A DNA stretch of 64,000 nt from Plasmopara viticola (Eukaryota; Oomycota; Peronosporomycetes; Peronosporales; Peronosporaceae). Position numbers and translations under genes: made by a program. This document shows, in pieces, positions 22,151-33,254 of this stretch. Where the stretch lies: contig MBPM02000050.1 in NCBI GenBank assembly GCA_001695595.3, positions 310,001-374,000 on the forward strand. Direction: 5' to 3'. Each line of letters begins with the position of its first letter. Position 1 is the stretch's first letter. The notes beneath the pieces were generated by a model. It did no database searches. It had not been told where the DNA came from and saw nothing but the letters and a program-made list of their open reading frames with translations.

Positions 22151-24271
22151 CTAATATCTCCGTCCGTTTCCTCGGCCTCGACCTCGACCTCCCCCGCGAT
22201 TGCCATGGTAGCCCCCACCACCTCCGTATTCATTTTTCTGATCCGTTCGCTCTTCGTCAGCCTGTGAGATTTTCGTTTCCTCCAGCTTTCGCCCATCGGG
22301 CTCGTTCAGCGTGCAGCGGTTAGCATGGTACTGATTTACAAACATTTCGAGCTGGCCAGCAGCATTAGCTGCGCCAGTCTTAGCGTTCTTGCTCAGTCGC
22401 GGACAGATGTCACGAGCAATGAGAACTAAAAGCTTGTGGAATTGCTTCTTATAGGTGCGCAGCAGCTCAAAGCCTGCCACTTCTAGGATAGTTAGAGTCA
22501 GAGCGCCTGTCATGAGGTGCGGAGGCTCATTCACCAGCCGAGCCAGCCACATCCAACAATCTCCAAGCTCAAGCCCCGGTCTTGACGAAGAACCATCCCA
22601 CGGGATAGTTTGACAGACCGCAGCCAGTACAGCCGATATCATTGTCATGCGTCTTGTGTACTCGGTAACGTGCTCGAGACCGTCCGGATCCGAGCTTTCA
22701 CCCACTGCCTTTTGAAAGCCCATTAAGACTTTATACTCCGCGACCGTTTGAGACGCGCGCTTCTCTGGGTTGTCTGGGATTGTGAATACGCACGTCTTGT
22801 GAAAGTAACCCAACATGACGTCTGTCAGTTCGGGAGTTTGAACACAACTCATTTTAATCACGTGTGCAATGGGGTAGCAGGATCTGTTGCCATGCAAACA
22901 TTACGACACCATTTTATAAAATGATATCTTGAGGAACATGAGAGCATCAAATTGCCAGCTTACTTGTAGTCTGCACGACTTTCCACCTGCTTGGACAAGT
23001 TTAAAGCCACCATGTCAAGTGCGAATTTGAAGTACGCATCACCTGAAGATTTCGCCATCTACAGACAATGCGTCCATTGTCAGCGTTAAGACCAGAGAAC
23101 ACTACTGCAGCACCGGCACCAACCTGAAGAAGCTGCTGAATTTTGCTGACGACATTTTTAATTGCCGAAGGGGCTGCCGCAATCTGATTGCAAACGCCAG
23201 CCTGTGTCACAACATTACTCAGTCGTAAACTCTAAAAAGGAAAGCGAACGGTGAGCACCCACTTCGCGCCGAATCTGCATACGAATCTTCTTCACCGACG
23301 GATCAGGACTATCAAGTATCTCGATCGTGTGGCAATGTAGCTCTTCCAAGCGCTTAATGCGCTCGTATCCTTCCTCGACGTATTTCTTTGTCTGAGCTGC
23401 CGCATCTTTCATGGCTCTTTCGTTCGCAGCCTGTTCAGTATGACGCTCTTCCTCCACTTTCTTCTGAGCTGCAGCCTTTTCAGCCGCCAGAGCCTTTGCC
23501 TTTGCTTGTGCTTCTTCTACCTCCTGCTTTGCCTTGCGCTGCGCCTCTGCGGCCTCTTTTTTCTCCCTTGCCTCCAGCAACACCTGATAAATAGTCAACA
23601 CAATGAGATCGTGTAAACTACTCTCAAAGACTCCAAAAACCTACCTTCTCGCGATTTATTACTTCTCGACGTGCTGCAGCGTCTTCACGCTTCTGTTTCT
23701 CATCTTCCCGTCTGCGTTCATTCTCTTGCGCCTGCCGATAGGCTTGCAGCTCGTCCTCCAATCGTTTTAAGGCCGCTCTCTCCTGCGACCGAATCTGCTG
23801 CAACTTAGTTGTAGCCTCGTTCTCCAGTTGCTGCTGCTTCCAAAGGGCATTTGAATTCTCCTCACACTTGACATAGCCTGCATTTAACTGACGCAGCTGA
23901 ACCTCCGCGTCTTGTCGTGCGCGTTGTAGCGTCTCGCATAACGCCTGGTACGCTTCGCTCGCTGTCACTGCCTGTACCGCTTTTCGCTCACATGCACGCT
24001 CAACCTGCTTCAGCAACTCTTGCCGCGACTTGGTAGAGAGCTGTAGTGTCGTCAATGACGACGTCAAGGCGTGGACGCCGAAATCGATGTTTGCCACATT
24101 CACATCCGCCAAGTCTTCATCGTCACTGGCCGTCGTTGAGCTGTCTGAGCCAGGAGCACGGAACCTTCGTGGGACTGTCGAAGCGTGCTTAAGAGGCTGC
24201 GGCACCTTCCAATGCGAGCTAGTAAACGTCGGGGGCGTGGTCACGTCTTGACCTTCGACCCTAAACCGCAT
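22151..24271 (-). CDS. GLE1: mRNA export factor GLE1 (five exons)
   Basis: Nuclear pore cytoplasmic-face protein that, with IP6, activates the DEAD-box helicase Dbp5 in mRNA export. Proposed exons: 24271-23645, 23583-23296, 23231-23124, 23058-22964 and 22883-22151, about 616 residues. The middle (about 110-310) is a long charged coiled coil. The C-terminal GLE1 fold shows YFHKTC, PDGLEHVTEY, the LELGDCWMWLARLVNEPPH block and ILEVAGFELLRTYKKQF. The second intron is uncertain. Extending exon 2 to 23263 would keep a KKIRMQIRRE segment that looks conserved but would leave a 31-bp intron, so I chose the 64-bp version. The protein ends in a Gly/Arg tail (GGGRGRGRGNGRRY), unlike the GLE1 proteins I know. 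Convergent with the dehydrogenase gene (157 bp between stops). Confidence 0.9.
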
Positions 24272-24514
24272 CGGTGTAACTGCGTGTCATGCTGCTTTGG
24301 TCCATTTTGTGACTATTTTGAGCCGAGATAGCCTAACTTTTAACTAAAAGCATGTATTCCGGATGAAGTGGTCCACGCGACGTAACCGAGCAATGAACCG
24401 TAACTGCAGTGCTTGAACCGCCAACCTCCACCATTCATATAGCCGCAACAGTAGCACGAAGTAACGTTAAAACACTCGCCTTCTTCCTTTCTTCGTGACC
24501 CAAACAGCGTAATA
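24272..24514. promoter_or_regulatory. Divergent promoter between GLE1 and RPS27
   Basis: A 243-bp gap separates the start codons of two genes transcribed away from each other. It must hold both promoters unless they overlap the genes. A pyrimidine-rich run (CTTCTTCCTTTCTTCG) lies about 30 bp before the RPS27 ATG, as is common in ribosomal protein gene leaders. No individual factor site can be named. Confidence 0.55.
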
Positions 24515-25013
24515 ATGGTAAGCAACAGCATCAATGAAGTGGGGCGACAGAGGCTGAGAGAGGGACAGAAGAGGCATTCGGTTGATTCTAGGTTAAGCGA
24601 CCTTTATGGCGACACAGACAGGAAATCTAGCAGGAGATGTTAAAGTCGTGCTTTCTAGCCATCTCCTCAGCCTTCTCTACAGCTTTTCATTGTAGCTTGA
24701 GTAGCTCCAACACTGCTAATTTGAGCCAAATGTAGCTAACGATTTTTGTTTTTATGATTGCCATCAGCCTTGTGACCTACTGCATCCATCTGCCGCTGAA
24801 GAGGCCTCCAAGCACAAGCTTCGGCGTCTCGTACAGGCCCCAAACTCATACTTTATGGACGTCAAGTGTCCAGGATGCTTTAATATCACTACGGTGTTCA
24901 GTCATGCCCAAACGGTCGTGTTGTGTGGATCGTGTTCAGTGATGCTTTGCCAGCCAACTGGTGGCAAGGCTCGCCTCACAGATGGCTGTCAGTATCGTAA
25001 GAAGACCGAGTAA
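24515..25013 (+). CDS. RPS27: 40S ribosomal protein S27 (eS27), start codon alone in exon 1
   Basis: Zinc-binding protein of the small ribosomal subunit. Exon 2 (24768-25013) encodes [20 protein letters not shown], then [40 protein letters not shown] and [15 protein letters not shown]. This is essentially the whole S27 sequence with its CPGC...CGSC zinc finger. Exon 2 has no ATG at its start. Upstream, ATG at 24515-24517 is followed at once by GTAAGC, and exon 2 begins after CATCAG, so the start codon alone forms the coding part of exon 1 (250-bp intron). The result is 82 residues beginning MPCDLLHPS, matching the MP...DLLHPS start of known S27 proteins (about 84 residues). The gene is too small to stand out by length. 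Confidence 0.93.
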
Positions 25014-25547
25014 GTGTAGACGCGCCTCAAGGGCTGGCAGAGGCAACTAGATATTTGACGACACAAGAACGAGGAGAGTTAAAGTAGGAAAGCAAGCCAT
25101 CCAGACGTTTTTACTCGCACATTCACATGCCAAAGGACTCGTGTGTGCTTGTGGGAGAGAAATTCTGGTACTAGCTAGCAGGTCGGATAGATCAAGTTGG
25201 CATGCTACGTCTTGTTCAGTGTAGCTGCTAACGTGAATCAAGGAACGTAAGAGTTGATTTATTTGCCGGATTCTCATTCGCCCCTTTTTATCAGGTCACC
25301 GATACTATCAAAGATATGTGGTTTATGCCTTGTTGCAACATTATTGACACGAGAAAGGCTAAACAGGTTCGTGTTTTTTATTATTTCACAGCTTGCTGTG
25401 ACTTGGTCATGTCATTTTCCTTTCGCAAAACGAGTGACATCATTCACTACCCTTCGCGGCTTCTTACGTTCATTTTCCTTTCCGTTTCACTCGTCCGCTC
25501 AAAGATGGTCTCTCCGTATTTGTCATAGCAATACATTGTGCACAATG
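25014..25547. other. Convergent intergenic between RPS27 and importin-like gene
   Basis: Contains the 3' ends of two convergent genes. Several short frames exist but none is recognisable. No terminator or repeat structure stands out. Confidence 0.4.
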
Positions 25548-28112
25548 TTACGCGTGGATCGCCGTTCGATCTTTTTCCGCTACAGTCCACGTGCTATCAT
25601 CTTCCAAGTCCAAACGTTCAGCAAGTGCCATAATCGATCCGGTCTCCAGCAAATAGGACACCAACTTATCGTTGGCGTCTACCATTCCATCAAGTACGTC
25701 GACATTATCTTCCTCTTCCATCGTACCCTCTTCTTCTTCACCCAAGATAGTCACGCCACCATCTTCCTCCTCGTCATTCGATCCATTGGTATCATTTTCA
25801 GAAGCTGACTCATCTGCATGATGCCGTCGACGTCGACTGTCTCCACCTCCCGATTTTGTAGACGAATCCTCATCTGAAGACGAATTATCCTGCTGTTGTG
25901 AACCTTTGTGTTGTTGGTTTTGCTTCGACCCTTTTCCATTGCTTAGTGTTGCCTTTTGACCTCGCAAAAGTGCCGCCTTGCGCTCTTTCGTACGCTGACG
26001 CTTTTTCTGACGTTTGCTGCGTTTGGATGCTTGACGTGCCTGCTTTTCATTCGTCTCCTTCTCCGTCTCTTCCATCCAAAGACTTTCCTGATACTTTAAA
26101 TGAAACACCGTGCAATCACAATTTTTGCATACATTGCACTTGCATTCGGCGCAAAAGAATGTGTCATTCGAATGTTTTGAAAAGGGTCCGAGACAGATTG
26201 CACACGTGACAAAATGTTGCTGCCAAATTCGTGTGGCGCGTTTCGCTACAGTCGCCGATTTGTGTGACACCAATGTTTCTATGTTGGCAGAAGCCATGAG
26301 GCTTGCGTACGGATTAGGCGACCCCGTACGCTTTGCCTCCAGCTCACCGACCTGAAGAATGCGTTCCAAACCCTCTAGTGCCATCATTACCATACTCGTT
26401 TCTTCCAAAAGATTGCCCAGAATCTGAATACAACCTTGATTCACAAGGTACTCAATTTGACTATCCGAACCGCACGAGGTAGCATTCAGAACGACCCAAC
26501 ATGCTTCACTCTTGACCTCTGCATCGGTCGCATCAGATGCTGCAAGTCCCATCAATGACGGGATACATCCCGAGTCCAATACGCACTGAATCTGATCGAC
26601 AGTACCAGCAGCAATGTTCGACAATGTCCAGCACGCTTCCTTCTGAATCTCACGATTTGAGTGAGCAATAAGTCTTCGCAGCGAAGGTACAGCACCACAC
26701 TCAATAATATGCTGTGTGTAGTCGTGGTCATCTTCGGCACAAACGATATTTCCAATCGCACGCAACGCTGGCTTAGTGACTCGCCACGACGAGTGACTTA
26801 GCAGTTCTACGAGCCGAAAGCACACATTCGAGTCCACAACCGCCTGGATATGCGTACTCGGTCCATCACACAAGTGGGAGAATGCCCAACACACGTGACT
26901 CAATATCTCAGTGTCTGTGCTCGTCAACATCTTGGCCAGATATGGAAGAATGAGTGCAATGTCAAAAACTGGCCGTGGCTGGCCGTCACACAAGTTGCTA
27001 ATCGTCCACGTCAGGATTCGCAACAGTGACAAACGATCCCACGACGTTTTCTTAAGGTTATTCACCAGTGGTGTCAGTGCACCAGCACTTAAAACAAGAT
27101 CCCTAGTTGCTGCTCCTTCACCAGCCAAATTGCCAAGAACCCACACCGACTGCTCCAACACCTACTCGAAGCACGTCAATGTACACGAAAAGCTCAGCAA
27201 AACAGCCCGAATTGAAGACCTCTTCAGTCTACGGATCCTACCTCTTCATTGGACGAGTCCAACAATGAAACAAGCGTCGGAATCACGCCATTTTGTAACA
27301 AAACCGACGTATTATCAGTCGCTCCCGCAGCAATGTTTGTAAGAGCCCACAGCGCTTCAACTTGCAGAGTTGGTCGATCTCGAAGCCGAAGCCACTTGAT
27401 AAGACGTGGGGTCCAATTCTTCTCGAGCATCTACATGTTACGGGCAAGTAGCGGCGGATAAATTAGTGCATCATCCACGTCTACGCACACGAGGTAGCAC
27501 TACCTGGCGAATCAGAAGATCTCGCTCAGATGACAGCAACACACGCAACTTCTTGGCCGCTTCCAGTTGCATGTCGGCATCTTCCGAGTTCAGTCCAGCA
27601 TCAATCTGGTTCAAGTCTCCTTGAAACGTGGGCGAGACAGCAAGAGGTCCTGGTGTGACCGATCCCTCGAGTCCATTTCCCCCTAAACTTGCGTTCGCCA
27701 GTCCACTAAGACTTCCATTGGTTAGTAAACTTGCACCGTGCGAGAGGTGATGATGATGATGGTGATGGCCATGTGAATGCAGTGAGAATTGTGGCTGTGG
27801 TGTCAGGGCCGTGCTAGCTGAAAGACCAGTAGAAGCTGAAACACCGGGCTTCCCACTACCTCCCATGTGATGAATCGTCGTAGTCGTGGACGTTACGAGT
27901 GTAGCGTTACCACCACGGTGTGTGGCCTGATGGTGATGCACAATGTCTCCGTTCTCCGTACGGTGCGCGCTACTTGTCGACTTCTTTAGCGCCAGATTAG
28001 CTTGCGACAAGGTACTCGGTAGTGCCGCCACTGCTGCAGCTGTAAGCTCGGCGACGTCAGTAGGAGACAGAAATGCTTTCTGGCTGATGCTCGATTGAAA
28101 TGGTTCACTCAT
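25548..28112 (-). CDS. Importin-alpha-like ARM-repeat protein with C-terminal Cys cluster (three exons)
   Basis: Exons 28112-27504, 27430-27242 and 27161-25548, phase-0 GT-AG introns of 73 and 80 bp, about 803 residues. Residues about 170-570 are armadillo repeats of the importin-alpha type that read nuclear localisation signals (EALWALTNIAAG, SVWVLGNLAGEG, ACWTLSNIAAG, SEACWVVLNATS). It is much larger than a usual importin alpha (about 530). The first 170 residues lack the Arg/Lys-rich importin-beta-binding domain. Instead they are Ser/Thr/Ala-rich with a run of seven histidines (HSHGHHHHHHH). After the repeats comes a Cys-rich cluster (CAICLGPF, then CAECKCNVCKNCDC; about 586-616, at 26205-26112), then a strongly basic and finally an acidic tail. 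The ARM identity is firm; the role is inferred and may not be classical import. Confidence 0.87.
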
Positions 28113-28762
28113 TTGAGCAAATGATCAGGGGGTGAACGCTGTTGCCTGCGAATAGAGTGACTAAGGGGCGCTCTGCCTGCTAAAACAATGCGGATCATAT
28201 ACGCGCAGTACAGGAATTAGATAATGGCGGATCGAGGCAAGAATTTCACTGGACGAACGCAAATCCCGTGTGCAGTTAGCGAGCTAATTGACACCGCTGG
28301 ATTTACCTAGTGGCGGTAGCGCAACGCACCTCTTTAAAGCCGCTTTAAGAGCTCCTCGGTGTCTTCTTCTCTTTGGTCGCTTAATCGCTGGGCATTTAAA
28401 TCTGAGAATTTTAGATAAATCTCGATGACTACGGTAATTAGCACCTGTTGAAAATTATAGAAAGACCTCGTTGAATTTATCATGCGCCACCTGATAGATT
28501 ACGATCTTGATGGATGTAATGTGTACAGTCTGTTGAATGTTGCAGGACTATGTCGACATTGTTTTACGGTATACATTTAGGCACGACTGCTTAAACTTGT
28601 ACCTTTGCAATCTTGAACTTAGCACAATGTCTTTATTATAATACATGTATCAGTAAATAACTACCGCGTTATGTAAATTAGTTACCATGGCTGTTTAAGC
28701 CGAAGCATTGCAAAGTCAAGACAATTGTAGAGCGCAAAAATGGCAGCCAGCACCTTTACATC
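28113..28762. other. Intergenic, promoter side of importin-like gene
   Basis: About 650 bp between two genes on the same (minus) strand. It should include the importin-like gene's promoter and the 3' end of the RFWD3-like gene lies to its right. AT-rich around 28400-28680. No gene or repeat seen. Confidence 0.4.
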
Positions 28763-30745
28763 TCACGCACCCAAGCGATAGACGCATAATTGCCGAGATG
28801 TCATGGTACCAAGAAGCGCCGTCCCAGAACTCCAACAATTCCTGGCTACAGCGTGTTGGATATCTACCACGGGCATTGCAGGATTTGCCACGTTCAAAAT
28901 CGCCAGTTCTGGACCACTGACCTCCCGGTGAGTGGCAACATCCCACAATGTCACACTTTTCACATCGTGAGACCATGAGGCTACTAATAACGCACCATTA
29001 GGTTCGGACCACACTGCCGAACGCGACAAGACGGAGGATGCCTTGTGTCCTGCAAACTCAACTTTTGGTAAAAGTTTTTCAAACTCGATCGAACGCAAAT
29101 CAAACACGCTGTGCTTTAACGGTGTAGAACGTGCTGAAAGTACCACTTGATGAGAATGTAATTGATTTGAAGCGAGGGAAAAGCACGGCTGATCACTAGG
29201 TACATGCGTAAAAGGCGTGGCTCGGACCAAATTAGCACCAACTGACCAATTTGTCCCGACGTTTTTCCAAATTGATAATCCACGAAATGTAGCCGCTGCA
29301 AGTCCTTCCGTACCTTCAGAAGATTGAAATAATTTAATGGAGTGCACTGGTTGCCGTTCTGGAAGCGAGAAGCTTTCGACGATGCCTTGTTCGCCTGCAG
29401 TGGGCTTTCGATAGTCGTACTTGGCTACACTACCGTCTTGAAAGCCACAATACATTGCATAGGGATCTGTTTCACTGAAAGTACACGACCAGCCTTGTCG
29501 TCTGCCGGTTGGGAGCATCATTTGCAGTGTCACTGTTTTATCGTGAAGACTTGTCATTGCCATTCTTCCATCGAATGCCACCGTAAGTACAAAAGATTCA
29601 GACGAATTGATGCAAACGTCGCGCACCTCTGAGCTATGTATGGGAAGTCGACATCCTCGCGTCGGGTCCTGACAGCTTAATATTAATAGCCCATGAGAAT
29701 CTTGAGAGAGTTTGTCACCAACACACACAAGTCTGCACGACCGGGCAATGCTAAAGACGCGCGCACCAAATAAAGGCACGGCACACATCAATTTGTACTT
29801 GCGAAGCGTTGCAATGGATGATGTGTTGCCATCCTTGAGCATTAATTGGGACTCAGCGACAGCATGAGGCTGCGAATGGCATCGCTGATCTTCAAACAGA
29901 TTGCAAATGATCGGCGATTGATGTGGCTGTCGACAAGGCATCAGTGGGTCAATGTCGCTCGCAACAGCAACAGTTTGGCTATTTCGACCATTAAGTACCT
30001 CCCACCGTCTCTGTTGCTCTGTGCTACTGCGCATCTCTGCGTAAGCTTTCTTACATTTCGTCAAGTCCGTATTTAGTTGTTCAACTCTTTGCTCCTTTTT
30101 CCACAACTGCAATCTAATGAATGCCAATTCCAATTCCAATTTGCGGTTTTTTTCTTTCTCTTTTTGAAATTTTTGGGTCATATCTTCTAAACCAGAATTG
30201 TCCACTACCGCCACGCGATCCGAGAATAAAAGACAAATGTCCGTTTGCAGGGTAAACGCGCTGCAGTTTGGGCACGTATGCTTCTCACGGACCCAGCGTT
30301 CGATGCATTTCTTGCCGAATAGATGGCCGCATTTAAGTGCCACAAGACGATGCTTTCCTACGATCGTGCAGTCCTCGCAGCAGATGGTACACTCCGTTGG
30401 CTTTGCTTTCGTCTCCATCATCTGTCGCTTGCGTTTGCGTGACGCATAAAGCTCATCTGGTGCCCTTCGCAAAGCTGCCGCCTTCTCCTCCGCAGCCTCC
30501 ACTGCGGTCAAAATTCGAACGCCGTCGTGATTTTCTGAAACTGCTGTGGACTCAAACGAAATAGGAGTGCTATCGTGACTAGTTGCTAATGCCGCAAAAG
30601 ACTGCAGAGACAATCTTCTTTCATCGTACTCGTTCCCGAGAATACTCTCACTTCCTCCACTGCTACCGCTATTGTTTGTTAAAGCTTCTCTTTCGTCGAC
30701 GCCGACGGGCATCACTTTCGTCCAGTATTGATAATCAAACTCCAT
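28763..30745 (-). CDS. RING finger and WD40-type E3 ubiquitin ligase, RFWD3-like
   Basis: Single-exon gene of 660 residues with a clear ATG (MEFDYQYWTK). Residues 119-161 form a RING finger (CTICCEDC..., LKCGHLFGKKCIERW, HTCPNCSA), with the RLxALxCGHLFG wording typical of RFWD3. A charged coiled coil follows (about 190-255). The rest, about 320-660, looks like a WD40 propeller (VRDVCINSSESFVLTVAFDG, SWSHDVKSVTLWDV). In animals and plants RFWD3 ubiquitinates RPA at stalled forks and crosslinks; the same nuclear DNA-repair role is inferred here. The N-terminus lacks an obvious long SQ-rich region but has a Ser-rich start. Domain order is seen; orthology is probable but not proven. Confidence 0.85.
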   Translation of the reverse strand: MEFDYQYWTKVMPVGVDEREALTNNSGSSGGSESILGNEYDERRLSLQSFAALATSHDSTPISFESTAVSENHDGVRILTAVEAAEEKAAALRRAPDELYASRKRKRQMMETKAKPTECTICCEDCTIVGKHRLVALKCGHLFGKKCIERWVREKHTCPNCSAFTLQTDICLLFSDRVAVVDNSGLEDMTQKFQKEKEKNRKLELELAFIRLQLWKKEQRVEQLNTDLTKCKKAYAEMRSSTEQQRRWEVLNGRNSQTVAVASDIDPLMPCRQPHQSPIICNLFEDQRCHSQPHAVAESQLMLKDGNTSSIATLRKYKLMCAVPLFGARVFSIARSCRLVCVGDKLSQDSHGLLILSCQDPTRGCRLPIHSSEVRDVCINSSESFVLTVAFDGRMAMTSLHDKTVTLQMMLPTGRRQGWSCTFSETDPYAMYCGFQDGSVAKYDYRKPTAGEQGIVESFSLPERQPVHSIKLFQSSEGTEGLAAATFRGLSIWKNVGTNWSVGANLVRATPFTHVPSDQPCFSLASNQLHSHQVVLSARSTPLKHSVFDLRSIEFEKLLPKVEFAGHKASSVLSRSAVWSEPNGALLVASWSHDVKSVTLWDVATHREVSGPELAILNVANPAMPVVDIQHAVARNCWSSGTALLGTMTSRQLCVYRLGA

Positions 30746-33173
30746 GAAGCTACCGGTACATACCGATATTTATATTCTGGGAACGGAACTGACAAATCAT
30801 TTGGCGGTTTTCACGCAAATAATTATTTTTTCCTAGAAACGCTAGATAGTACTGTCTATCTAGCAAAGTGAACCGTGAAATGCTTTTCTGCTAATCCTCA
30901 ATACTTGCCTTTTGATTGATATTGAAATTTGACTTGTGTCACACAATACGGTAGTACGATGATGACACAGACTGGGTTTAAGTTCGACGCTTCTTCCAAT
31001 AGTCTATAGGCTTCACGCGTAGTTAAGACTAGCAAAAATCTTAGTTAATTGAGCATGTAGAGGTTTTTTCTCGTAGGTGTGATCACTACCATGGATAGAT
31101 TTTTTATGAACAGCTGAGAGAAGCGTCTCTTCCAGTAATCTTTACATTTTATCAGTTTGTATGCGTCCTTGCCTTCGAGCAAAAAAAGTACAAGCTTTAC
31201 ATTGATAGTCATTAATTTTCGTCATGGACTTCAACCTCCGTTTATGGAGCGCCAAATTTCAAGTAAGTCAAAATGAGTCTGCACATGAACATGCCCGCCT
31301 TGCGCGAAACGCCTTCAAGTGCAAGCATCGAACATGAAGGACGCAAGTCTACTTACTTTCCAGAAAGATTAAAAATTTTCTTTCGCAGTGGATGATCTGT
31401 TCCTCGGCCTATGAGACCCCAAGAAGGGCCCGCTGACTCGATTTTGGAGCAATACACTCGAGCATTGCTGAGAAAAGCAGAATCTTCTATAATGGCTGAG
31501 ACAAGCATGGTCACGTGATCCGTGTCCAGTCCAGCGAATCGGATCCTTGTCTCGCATAAGGGCCCTGAGGGAATGTTGGCAAATCCGTATGATGATATAG
31601 TGACCATGGGAGTTTGGCTCCTACGCACTGACATGAATCCAGCAGCGGTGGGCAGCTAGTTGTAAATGCAAATGTACGAGGCTATAGAACTCCAATACAA
31701 ATTAGCAGACGTCGGCAAACAACTAAGGTCTACCCTAACAAATTCTTTGATGCTCAAAGAGTAAGCGAGAACAAGCCATATTCGGATCGACTGCTTATGG
31801 AACGGTTCGATACGTCTCTAGAACTGTGATAGACCAGCCTTTCAGAGCCGAGAGTTTTGTCAGCACAGAGTCTCTTCTTGTCTTGATATAGAAAGTATGG
31901 CTCGGTCCAAAATGCACGAGTCCGGCTGAGGTGACGGCCGTTTAATTTTGCGCAAAAGGGCTGTGGCAAGTCATGGTCGTACAAAAAAAAGTTTGGGCAG
32001 TTACACGCCTAGTAAAATGTTAGAGGTATGATATTCTCTTGAAGGTACGCCTTTGGAGCTATTTTTAGCACATAAACAAGCCCACATACACCACCGGCTG
32101 TGGAAGGCAATTAAGTAGTGCGTAATATTTAAGCAACTTTAATCGATATAATATGTGCAAATTCTCAAGCTGTAAAATAGGTCCGCGAGAAGAGAGCAAG
32201 AATGCGAGACGCCGCGAGAAACTTGATGGTACAACGACTGAGTTAATAAAAACTTCATCTAATTGTTGAGCCCTGACAGGTACGCTTGATTCGAACGCGT
32301 TGTCAAAAGTACCCGAGCTTTTAGGCCTCGCAAAATTCGTGGTTATTGAGATTTTGACTGAGACAAAAGCCGGAAAATGAAAATTAAATTTTTTTCAGGA
32401 CATCGCTTCTCTCGAGAATGTAAATACCTCCTCCGTTTTATACGAGTATATCGCGAGTTATGTCCATTTGAAGCTTGTGTTTGCCTTTCTTTTGGATCCC
32501 AGTTTCCAGTATATCCTCTACTAACAATTACTTACCAGTGGTTTCTGGAAGTCTACTATCAAAAGTCCAATCAGAAGAAATGTAAAACGAGTCTGATCTT
32601 GTACCAAGCGCGAAGTTGGCAAATGCCATTGTCACAAGAGCAGTGTGGGCTCGCTCAAACCTTTTCTTGCCGGAAAGACAATGGTGCAAAGTTTTCACAT
32701 TCGTGATTAGCTTTCTGTGAATTGAACCTTAACAAAAGAGTATGCTTGTTGTAAGCTGAACAGTTCGAAGGTAACTGCAGATAAAGAAAAAGGACCTGTT
32801 GTGTAAAGTATCCGTCGAAACGGGCACTATAACGATTTGATGAAGGGGGTGAAATTACCCTTTACGGAAAATCTGCACGTTTCGCAACATGAGTGAGAAG
32901 ATATAACGCCCCGGCTATGCGTAACCGTAGCTGTTAAGACCATCACGCGCTTTGGCCTACGCATACTTTGACAATACATACGTCCTGGTACACAAGCTTG
33001 GTGTACAATGCCAAAAAGCAGAAGAGGCTGTTAACAGCAATGCGGTCCGCAAATCGACCAAATCCATATTTTTATAAATGGGCTAAATCATTCAAGTTTC
33101 TGTCAGCGCAAGAGCTTCTAGAATTGGTGAGGAGTAGTTTTCAATTCGAACCCGGGTCTCAAAGAATACAGCT
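30746..33173. other. Gene-poor stretch
   Basis: About 2.4 kb without a supported gene. Short frames at 31210-31335 (plus, MDFNLRLWSAKFQ) and 31353-31634 (minus) have no recognisable motif. A plus frame at 32968-33177 ends just after the left arm of the inverted repeat begins and is probably not a gene. No repeats or RNA genes recognised. Confidence 0.4.
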
Positions 33174-33254
33174 ATGATGTACGCCGACTATCGAGCACCG
33201 TAAGCGATCGCGCTACTTAATCGCTTACGGTGCTCAATAGTCGGCGTACATCAT
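33174..33254. repeat. 35-bp near-perfect inverted repeat (hairpin, 11-nt loop)
   Basis: Left arm 33174-33208 (starts ATGATGTACGCCGACTAT) and right arm 33220-33254 are reverse complements, with one mismatch that still allows a G-U pair in RNA. The loop is CGCGCTACTTA (33209-33219). Such a long clean palindrome is far beyond chance in 64 kb. It could be the joined ends of a foldback or MITE-type element, a small-RNA hairpin precursor, or a remnant of an element flanked by inverted ends. There is no coding context. Confidence 0.85.

Noticed and set aside
27737..27770. GATGATGATG microsatellite-like run
   Set aside because: It encodes the histidine run of the importin-like protein, so it is explained by coding sequence.
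33140..33165. tRNA B-box-like GGGTTCGAATTG on the minus strand
   Set aside because: The T-arm does not pair, the conserved C after the loop is missing, and no A box or acceptor stem could be found at the right distance.
32968..33177. 69-codon plus ORF (PNPYFYKWAKSF) that vaguely recalls an effector WY-type segment
   Set aside because: No signal peptide or RxLR-type motif, too short, and it ends in the inverted repeat.
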